The translations under genes and the position numbers were made by a program. DNA of 64,000 bases from Fibrobacter sp. (lineage in GTDB: Bacteria; Fibrobacterota; Fibrobacteria; Fibrobacterales; Fibrobacteraceae): positions 57,333-121,332 of the forward strand of contig JAGCPF010000009.1 of NCBI GenBank assembly GCA_017642335.1, written 5' to 3'. Positions within the stretch are counted from its first letter, which is position 1; the number at the start of each line of letters is the position of its first letter. Shown here piece by piece: positions 58,382 through 64,000 of the stretch. A model generated the notes under the pieces. It was not told the origin of the DNA and searched no databases. It saw nothing but the letters and a program-made list of their open reading frames with translations.

Positions 58382-59754
58382 TTCAATCCTTTTCTTTTCG
58401 AATTCTCTGTTCGGATTCCGGATACGAATAAAACTCTTGTTCCCTGCGCAAACACCTGGAGCGAGTCGCGTTCCCAGCGGGGAATGCCTTTCTCTTGCAA
58501 CCATTCGGCAAGTTTGCGGGGGGAGATTTTCATATCCATCGGGCTAAGGATGTCGCCCTGTTGCGGGTGACGCCATTGCCCGGAGATTCCGGAAAATCTT
58601 TGTTTTTCGTTGGAAAAATACAAATTTGACGGCGCTAAGATTGTGTTTGAATCGTAAATCCAGACGATATGGCGGCATTTCTCGATAAAGCGCGTGCGGA
58701 ACGAGAGCGTGCGCATCGTCTGGAAATTGCCCGTGTAGATGGGATTGGGCTTGGCAAACGTGTCGACGGGGAAGCGGAATCCCCGGGAATCCAGCCACAG
58801 CCTCAGAAGTTCCGGGTAAGGCGGGATGGAGGCGAGTGCACCGGCATCGAGTGCGAGGACCTTGCCGTATTTGGCGCAAGACGGTTCGAATGGCCAGGCG
58901 TCGGGCGGGACGATGGCGGGGGCGTATAGCTTGTCCGCAGCGTCCAGGACTTTCTTGTAGGCACGGTCGGCAAGGCTTGCAATGCGGCAGAGCTGCGCTG
59001 TTGCGCCGGGGCAGGATTTCTCCAGCTGGGGCAGCGATTCGTGCCGCACCTTGTTGCGTGCGAAATTCACGTCGGCATTGCTTTCGTCTTCACACCAGGT
59101 GAGGTTGTGCTTGCGGGCGTAGGCGAGGAGGTCTTCGCGGGTGACGCTTAGGAGGGGACGGAAGAGGTATGAGGCTCGAGGCACGACATTCTTTTCTGTC
59201 ATCCCCGCGGAGGCGGGGATCTCCTTTTCCTCATTGCTCATAGCTGACTGCTCACAGCTCATCGCTGATAGCTCATCGCTCATCGCTCGCAGCGATTGGA
59301 TTCCCCGCAATCCCGCAAGGGTCGTGCCGCGGTGGATGCGCATGAACATTGTTTCGGTTTGGTCCCCTGCATGGTGCGCGGTGACGATGGAGGCTCGGGG
59401 CTCGAGGCTCGAGGCGCGAGAGACAACATCCATCAACGCTTTGTACCGGGCGTCCCTTGCGTTTTCTTCGAGCGAACCTTCGGCAGCCTTGAGCGCTTCG
59501 CCATCCAGTTTCTTCAAGAAAAACGGAACGCCGTACTTGCGGGCGAACGTCTCAACAAAAGCGGCGTCCCTGTCGGCGGTCCCTTCTCGCAGCCCGTGAT
59601 GCACATGCGCAATCCCCAGCCATTCGATGCCGAGCGCTTCGCGATTCTCAATAAAATAATGCGCCAGGCAAATAGAATCCAGACCGCCCGAAACTGCAAG
59701 CAGCAGGCGCTTGAACCCTTGGCGGAGAACATTATCTGCGATATCGAAAGACAA
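58378..59754 (-). CDS. tilS: tRNA(Ile)-lysidine synthase with repeat-encoded insertions
   Basis: A 458-residue enzyme that converts C34 of the AUA-reading tRNA(Ile) to lysidine and is normally essential. The P-loop SGGLDSICLAHY and the HVHHGLREGTADRD and TAHHAGDQTETMFMRI motifs are intact. Two regions are encoded by interspersed repeats. Near residues 111-121, SRASSLEPRAS comes from a heptamer array. Between GLRGIQ and FRPLLSV, about 45 residues (including AMSDELSAMSCEQSAMSNEE and PASAGMTE) come from a 9-unit heptamer array and a REP-like palindrome. The rest continues in frame into the C-terminal domain. It begins the tilS-ftsH-folP-cdaA operon. Confidence 0.88.
   Translation of the reverse strand: MSFDIADNVLRQGFKRLLLAVSGGLDSICLAHYFIENREALGIEWLGIAHVHHGLREGTADRDAAFVETFARKYGVPFFLKKLDGEALKAAEGSLEENARDARYKALMDVVSRASSLEPRASIVTAHHAGDQTETMFMRIHRGTTLAGLRGIQSLRAMSDELSAMSCEQSAMSNEEKEIPASAGMTEKNVVPRASYLFRPLLSVTREDLLAYARKHNLTWCEDESNADVNFARNKVRHESLPQLEKSCPGATAQLCRIASLADRAYKKVLDAADKLYAPAIVPPDAWPFEPSCAKYGKVLALDAGALASIPPYPELLRLWLDSRGFRFPVDTFAKPNPIYTGNFQTMRTLSFRTRFIEKCRHIVWIYDSNTILAPSNLYFSNEKQRFSGISGQWRHPQQGDILSPMDMKISPRKLAEWLQEKGIPRWERDSLQVFAQGTRVLFVSGIRTENSKRKGLK
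59171..59291. repeat. Composite repeat inside tilS: heptamers plus REP-like palindrome
   Basis: Two GAGGCTC-type units (59171-59184), the REP copy (59197-59226, identical to 18970-18999) and a 9-unit GCTCATA-type array (59229-59291) lie back to back within the coding sequence and keep its frame. Confidence 0.85.
59390..59424. repeat. Heptamer array (5 units) inside tilS
   Basis: Five GAGGCTC-type units encode a short Arg/Ser/Ala-rich insertion in the N-terminal domain of TilS. Confidence 0.75.
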
Positions 59755-59827
59755 AAGAGAATCCCTTTACGCCGGAAAGATAATAACTTATGGCGCTAGG
59801 GATGTTTTAACTTTTTTTCAAGTGGCT

Positions 59828-61183
59828 TTATTCTGCGTTTGGAACTGTAATGGCTTCGAACTCGTTCTTGCACAGGTTATTCTGTTCACTCAAGATTGTC
59901 TCAAACGGTATGCCGGAGATATTCTTTACTGCGCATCCTATTGCCAAACTCAATTGTGTTACTTCTCTGTAATAGTAGTGGTAAGATCCCGCTGTAGCCT
60001 CGCATTCAGTTTTGAATGAATTAACCACTTTTTCCGCAGTGTTGTTGTCTACAATGGCAGATGCTAAATACACTATTGCAGAATCCGAGACTTGAAGAAT
60101 CGTTGATTGAACGTAGCCGATGCCACCATGATTCGGACTTGATATTTTGATGATGCGATTTAGTCCGTGCTCTGCTCGATATGCTTCGATGTTGCAGAGT
60201 TTTGAACCCGACCCAGCATAATATTCTTCTTTTTCTGTCGTGAATTTATATTCGGCATCAAAATTGTTGAAGTGGGTTACTTCTTCCATGGAATCAAAGC
60301 TGGATATTTTTTGAGGGTATGCGCTGGCAAGGCTGTCTAGGAATTTGCGCTCGCTTTCAGAAACAGTCAAGGATTCAACATTGGGTTTTAAGACAAAGGA
60401 ATAGCTAGAATTGACATCGACTCCGTTGGACGTATTCGAAGGTAATTCGTTCTGTCCCGGTTTTATGTCTTCGTCCAAAGCAATTGTTCTGCAAATATCG
60501 TTAGATTCATTTGTTATGTTGTTTACATTTGTTTCAAAGTCGATTATGGAATCCTGACCGTTTGTGATGTGGCAGAGAACTTTTAATGTCCCGACTTCAT
60601 TGCAGGCTGCATCTGGAGCGACGGATATTACGCCGGATGGGCATGAATTTTTGAAGACCTCGAAAATGTTACTGCAGTTACTACCGAAATTTTGCAGGAA
60701 AATGGTTCTTTCTATAGTTCGATTTTCGCCGATACTGAATCTAGCCATATAGGATTTGTTGCCTACGGAGCATGTCGCTTCGGCTCCATTTTCTTCTCCG
60801 TAGACGGAAATATCCCCTTGTGTGAGAGATATATGTTTTGTGGGCTTGGAAGAAAAGACTATTGAATGTTCGGTATCGGTTGCGTTACTGCTGAGCATCG
60901 CTTCCGATGAACTGCTGCTTTGAATCACAGCGCTGCTTGAATTGTTGTTAAAATCTGCCGTACTTGAACTTGATTGCTCTGCATTTGTTGCACTGCTGTT
61001 TTGTTCCACAGCGATACTTGAACTGCTGAAGGTTGTTGCTGAATTTGACAATTCCTCGATTGTCGAACTGCTGTTTTGGGCCATGGTGTTTGGCTCAATA
61101 GCCGCCCCGGTCACCTTGTCGTCGGAGCATGCGGCGAACATGAGTAGGCTTGCTGCCATTGATATTTTGAGTATGCGAGTCAT
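59828..61183 (-). CDS. Ser-rich lipoprotein of unknown function
   Basis: A ~451-residue lipoprotein: MTRILKISMAASLLMFAACSDDKVTG carries the lipobox. Residues ~30-100 are a Ser/Asn/Thr linker with runs of S, the Fibrobacter-type spacer. The rest has no recognised domain but has several Cys (TCSVGNKSY, NCSNIFEVFKNSCPSG, CNEVGTLKVLCH, ICRTIALD). ATG 61183 follows AGGTGA; a GTG at 61192 is less likely. It lies directly after the TIGR02147-like gene on the same strand. Confidence 0.7.
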   Translation of the reverse strand: MTRILKISMAASLLMFAACSDDKVTGAAIEPNTMAQNSSSTIEELSNSATTFSSSSIAVEQNSSATNAEQSSSSTADFNNNSSSAVIQSSSSSEAMLSSNATDTEHSIVFSSKPTKHISLTQGDISVYGEENGAEATCSVGNKSYMARFSIGENRTIERTIFLQNFGSNCSNIFEVFKNSCPSGVISVAPDAACNEVGTLKVLCHITNGQDSIIDFETNVNNITNESNDICRTIALDEDIKPGQNELPSNTSNGVDVNSSYSFVLKPNVESLTVSESERKFLDSLASAYPQKISSFDSMEEVTHFNNFDAEYKFTTEKEEYYAGSGSKLCNIEAYRAEHGLNRIIKISSPNHGGIGYVQSTILQVSDSAIVYLASAIVDNNTAEKVVNSFKTECEATAGSYHYYYREVTQLSLAIGCAVKNISGIPFETILSEQNNLCKNEFEAITVPNAE

Positions 61184-61192
61184 ATTTTTCAC

Positions 61193-62008
61193 CTAGACCT
61201 TTTTTGTTAAAGGGAACAGCTGGAGATTCAATCGGTAAACTTGATTGATGTTCTCGTATTCGGCGGCAATGCTCACCGCTTTACGGACGAATGAATCGAA
61301 CTCTTGCGAAATTCGGGCATATGCTTCTTCGCAAAGTCCCAGTGTCGCTCCGGTAAAGTTTCGTTCTTCTACTGAATATTTGTCAATTGCTTTTTCTGCA
61401 AGTGCTGCCATTTCTTTATGCATGGTGCGGATAGCTATGGGAATGGATTCCTTGGATCCTATGACTGTTTTTTCAGTCTGTACGAACGAGTCTTCGGATT
61501 CGCATTTGAGGAAACCTGTCTTTGTCAAGAAGGCCAGGGCCTCGCGAACTTCTTCGGCCGTGATTTCCTGGTTGCACGCTTTCGCCATTTCAAGTGGCTT
61601 GGCTCCGGGCATCATTGGAGCGAGTTCGCGGATAGTGGGGTTCTTCCATGATTCGTAGAAACGGAAGGCGTCTGCGTCGACGGAACGTACCTTGTGTTCG
61701 CATGCGATTCGCTGCATTTCGAGAAGAGCCTTCTTTTTTACGGCATCCTTCGTCGCATTCCCGAACTTGACCATCTCCTTGAAGTAAGAAAGTCCGTAAC
61801 CTGCAAGGTCCATGGCGTGTGCGGCCTGCTCCATCTTGACTAAGCTCAAACTACTTTTGTTTTCGCAAACGAGTTTTAAATAGTTGGGGGATTTGAATCC
61901 CGCTCGTTTTGCGAATTCTCGCCACGAAAAGGCTCCGGTTCTTTTACGTTCTTCGTAAAAGTCTTGCATGTATTTCCGGTAATCCTTGTATTCTAAAATC
62001 GACTTCAT
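61193..62008 (-). CDS. TIGR02147-family protein (DUF4423), putative regulator
   Basis: A 271-residue protein of a family expanded in Fibrobacter. The hallmark start ILEYKDYRKYMQDFYEERKR is followed by FSWREFAKRAGFKSPNYLKLV, which looks like a helix-turn-helix. The rest includes a winged-helix-like segment (EEVREALAFLTKTGFLK) and a C-terminal helical part. ATG 62008 is chosen because it begins the family's conserved start. It is followed after 9 nt by a lipoprotein gene, an arrangement seen often for this family. The function is inferred to be regulatory. Confidence 0.8.
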   Translation of the reverse strand: MKSILEYKDYRKYMQDFYEERKRTGAFSWREFAKRAGFKSPNYLKLVCENKSSLSLVKMEQAAHAMDLAGYGLSYFKEMVKFGNATKDAVKKKALLEMQRIACEHKVRSVDADAFRFYESWKNPTIRELAPMMPGAKPLEMAKACNQEITAEEVREALAFLTKTGFLKCESEDSFVQTEKTVIGSKESIPIAIRTMHKEMAALAEKAIDKYSVEERNFTGATLGLCEEAYARISQEFDSFVRKAVSIAAEYENINQVYRLNLQLFPLTKKV

Positions 62009-62191
62009 GCTTCTTTTCCAGGGTTGATTACGCAGGTGGATATAAAGCGTTGTCCTGAAAAAGTAATAGCGAAATGATACAAAATCAAGTAAATTTTGCA
62101 TCTTTGAACAATTTTTATGTAATTTTACAAATATCAAATTCTAAATAATACACGCCGTATCATTTGGAATAATCTTTGTAATGCGAGTCCA

Positions 62192-63394
62192 TTAATTTCT
62201 TGCATACGGAGAGAGAATGTTTTTAGTCTCTTCCGTCACAAGGCTCTGTGTGCATTCGTAGTATTCATCACGATTGTCTAGACTAAACCCTTCGACAGGG
62301 CCATCTTCGTAGTGATAGGAGTCCTTCTCGTCGCCGCGATCGCTAAGCAGAAAGTCTGCGTTCCCTTCTAGGCATTGTTCTTTTGTAATAAGGCCTAATT
62401 GTTCGTGCTTTGTGCAAGTTTTGCCGTTGCTGGAAAATGTTTCGTAGAAATTCATTCCGGTGTCATCGAATTTGGCGGAGCCGCCTTTTGTAAAGGTCTG
62501 GCTGCCAATTGAAAATGCCGTATCCGAAATAACTTTTATGACTTGGGTTTCTACAAGAGTGTCGATGTAGAGGTCGCCGATATCGAATCCAAGATTGTTG
62601 TGCAAAGTTTGGCTTAGTTTCAACTTGTTGATTTCGCCAGTAATGCTGCTTAAATCGACTACGGTCGTGTTGTACACGGAATCAGTGGTGATGGTGAGTG
62701 TCCTTGCGATACCTCTCATGTGGGCGATAGAGGAGGTGCATTTGAATTCGGTTTCTCCGTAGGTTCTTGTGCAACCGGTCATCGTCCATTTGCCGTAAAT
62801 GCCGTTGTGGTCGGTGCTCAACAGCAATGTTTCGCGGTTCTCATAGGCATCGTAAGACTGCTGCATATTGGGGTCGTCGGCTACGAATTTTTCTACGGGG
62901 CCAATCCACATGGAGTCCCCGATAACCGTAAGCCTGTTCGAGTCCAGCGGAATAGCATTTTCTTCCCATGCGAAGGTTCTTGTGCTTGGATGATAGTTAC
63001 AGGTTTCAATTCTTTGGTACATGATTCCTGTTGCTTCGTCATATCTGTGTGCGATTGCGTAGGTGTAGCCCTCGCCGAAGTCCGTGCTGACCGAGGAATT
63101 GGTTGCATTTTTTTTCGATGATGATGAAGCTGTTTTTGATTCCGAAGAATTGATGCTGGTGCTAGAAGAATTTACTTCTTGGTTCTTGGAAGAAGAATTC
63201 TTTGTATACTGGGTTTTCGGCGAAGACGGATCGACGTCCTCCGCAGAAGAGTTGAGAGTCGTTTCTTCTGAAGACGAACTGCTTGTAACTTCCTCGGAAG
63301 AAGTGAGGGTGTCCGTATTCGGGGCCGAGGAATTGTCGTCGCCGCAGGCGGCTAGGAGGGTGGCCGTAAATAAGCTTACAAGAATTTTTTTCAT
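62192..63394 (-). CDS. Ser-rich lipoprotein of unknown function
   Basis: A 400-residue lipoprotein with signal MKKILVSLFTATLLAACGDDN. A ~90-residue Ser/Thr/Glu linker (SSEEVTSSSSSEETT and similar) leads to a ~290-residue C-terminal region without a recognised domain. It lies upstream of the TIGR02147-like gene on the same strand, 183 nt away, and shares architecture with the lipoprotein at 61183. Confidence 0.7.
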   Translation of the reverse strand: MKKILVSLFTATLLAACGDDNSSAPNTDTLTSSEEVTSSSSSEETTLNSSAEDVDPSSPKTQYTKNSSSKNQEVNSSSTSINSSESKTASSSSKKNATNSSVSTDFGEGYTYAIAHRYDEATGIMYQRIETCNYHPSTRTFAWEENAIPLDSNRLTVIGDSMWIGPVEKFVADDPNMQQSYDAYENRETLLLSTDHNGIYGKWTMTGCTRTYGETEFKCTSSIAHMRGIARTLTITTDSVYNTTVVDLSSITGEINKLKLSQTLHNNLGFDIGDLYIDTLVETQVIKVISDTAFSIGSQTFTKGGSAKFDDTGMNFYETFSSNGKTCTKHEQLGLITKEQCLEGNADFLLSDRGDEKDSYHYEDGPVEGFSLDNRDEYYECTQSLVTEETKNILSPYARN

Positions 63395-63472
63395 AATGGT
63401 AATCCGTTATAAGAAAAATAATAATTTCAAAATCGCTATATATTTTTATATTTGCTCCTTAAGGAGGCCGTT

Positions 63473-63712
63473 ATGGCTAAAAACAAAGCGAAGGCGCTCG
63501 GCAAGGTTGCCGAAACCGCCAAGGAAAGCGCAAGGCTCAGAACGCTGCGCATCGACGGCTCCCAGAACGGAGCCACGCTACGGACTAGGATTGTCCGCGA
63601 CAAGACGAAGTATAACAGAACTCTTAAACACAAGAAATCCCTCGCCGAAGCGGGGGATTTCCCTTTTATACAGGCTGTTCCGGCTTATTTGCCCGCTGCA
63701 ATCTTGCCGTAA
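63473..63712 (+). CDS. Small basic protein, ArfA-like candidate
   Basis: A 79-codon ORF behind a perfect AAGGAGG site. The N-terminal half is Lys/Ala/Arg-rich (MAKNKAKALGKVAETAKESA), then LRTRIVRDKTKYNRTLKHKK resembles the basic motif before the truncation point of the ribosome-rescue factor ArfA. Directly after it, at 63635-63660, lies an 11-bp hairpin inside the coding sequence, as in arfA genes whose mRNAs lose their stop codon. The ORF end overlaps the convergent phosphatase by 28 nt, so the last ~20 codons may not be used. The similarity is weak and short. Confidence 0.4.
   Translation: MAKNKAKALGKVAETAKESARLRTLRIDGSQNGATLRTRIVRDKTKYNRTLKHKKSLAEAGDFPFIQAVPAYLPAAILP
63635..63660 (+). terminator. 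Hairpin within the 3' part of the ArfA-like ORF
   Basis: An 11-bp stem with one G-T pair (63635-63645 with 63650-63660), loop CGAA, followed by CCCTTTT. It could be a weak terminator or an RNase III substrate. Confidence 0.6.
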
Positions 63713-63927
63713 AATTCCTTGACGTCTTCCCAGCGGTAATACGGGGCGGCGGGGCAATTCTTGACGGTTGCCGAGTCACAAGTTACGGGCAGCTTTTGCT
63801 CGATTTCGTTGAGCATCACCTTCACAAGAATCGGGGCACCCTTCTTGCTTGACTTGTAGAATACGAGCTGAACGTTTGCGGCCATCGGGGTGATTTCGTA
63901 GTCGCGCAACCCGGAGCACAGGGCCAC
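63685..63927 (-). CDS. C-terminal part of a histidine-type phosphatase (fragment)
   Basis: An 80-residue stretch including YEITPMAANVQLVFYKSSKK and PYYRWEDVKEFYG, the pattern seen at the end of clade-2 histidine acid phosphatases of the MINPP type that remove phosphates from inositol phosphates. The frame is blocked by a TAA about 30 nt further upstream, so the catalytic RHGxRxP domain is not connected. Either the gene is truncated at this point or the joint near 63910-63950 is a rearrangement or assembly error. Confidence 0.5.
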   Translation of the reverse strand: MALCSGLRDYEITPMAANVQLVFYKSSKKGAPILVKVMLNEIEQKLPVTCDSATVKNCPAAPYYRWEDVKEFYGKIAAGK

Positions 63928-64000
63928 TATCAGGCGAGCGGCCGAGATAAACGCGCGTTATTTTGACGAGTTCCTGTTGGACGACTACTATTTCACGAAC

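Noticed and set aside
1..64000. tRNA, rRNA, CRISPR arrays, intact IS or prophage
   Set aside because: No cloverleaf-type sequence, regular spacer array, complete transposase or phage gene run was seen by eye. A dedicated scan could still find a tRNA.

Overview
The window looks like the chromosome of a Fibrobacter-type bacterium (Fibrobacteres). The main evidence is two proteins with the 'Fibrobacter succinogenes major paralogous' fold (19360 and 37364), a TIGR02147-like regulator next to Ser-rich lipoproteins (61193), many small lipoproteins with Gram-negative outer-membrane-type neighbours, and a radical-SAM/SPASM maturase resembling the class named after Fibrobacter and Ruminococcus. No tRNA, rRNA, CRISPR array, replication origin or intact insertion sequence was seen.

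Layout. 1-8 kb: a GH57 glucan branching enzyme, a secreted metallopeptidase, a UbiD decarboxylase with a SRPBCC-like partner, parE and an outer-membrane protein. 8.8-13.4 kb: a tightly overlapping secretin/pseudopilin operon whose last gene looks truncated. 13.4-18.6 kb: a processive family-2 glycosyltransferase, a TusA-fusion / SGNH-like / zinc-motif trio and a SulP transporter. 18.7-21.4 kb: an accessory patch with small ORFs, a FISUMP lipoprotein and a DUF3791-DUF3990-DUF3791 toxin-antitoxin-like cassette. 21.4-30.6 kb: sufD, sufC, dnaG, slyD, nadE, an AlgX-like protein, a HigA-like regulator and pmbA. 30.6-32 kb: lipoproteins and an IS3 remnant. 32-40 kb: lgt, a transpeptidase, orn, fabF, DUF2279, FISUMP, pgpA and hflX. 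40-42.7 kb: a candidate peptide-modifying (RiPP) locus. 43-52 kb: oligopeptide ABC genes with an embedded patatin, a repeat-flanked lipoprotein, a sirtuin, an M20 dipeptidase, a dihydroorotate dehydrogenase and a PDZ-thioredoxin. 52-64 kb: an FGE-domain protein, the tilS-ftsH-folP-cdaA operon, Ser-rich lipoproteins, a small basic ORF and a phosphatase fragment.

Three themes cut across the window. First, degenerate 7-nt tandem arrays and REP-like palindromes sit between genes and also inside tilS, hflX and slyD, where they add amino acids. Second, at least eight genes start 6-7 nt after a TATATT-like box, which suggests leaderless transcripts. Third, several proteins keep a fold but have lost key residues, including the glutaminase half of NadE and an SGNH-like protein.

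The best candidates for undescribed biology are the radical-SAM locus with its 131-residue partner, operator and intercistronic hairpin; the DUF3990 cassette; the heptamer arrays; the compact secretin/pseudopilin operon; and the ArfA-like ORF with a hairpin before its stop codon. All functional calls come from reading the sequence; no search was run.
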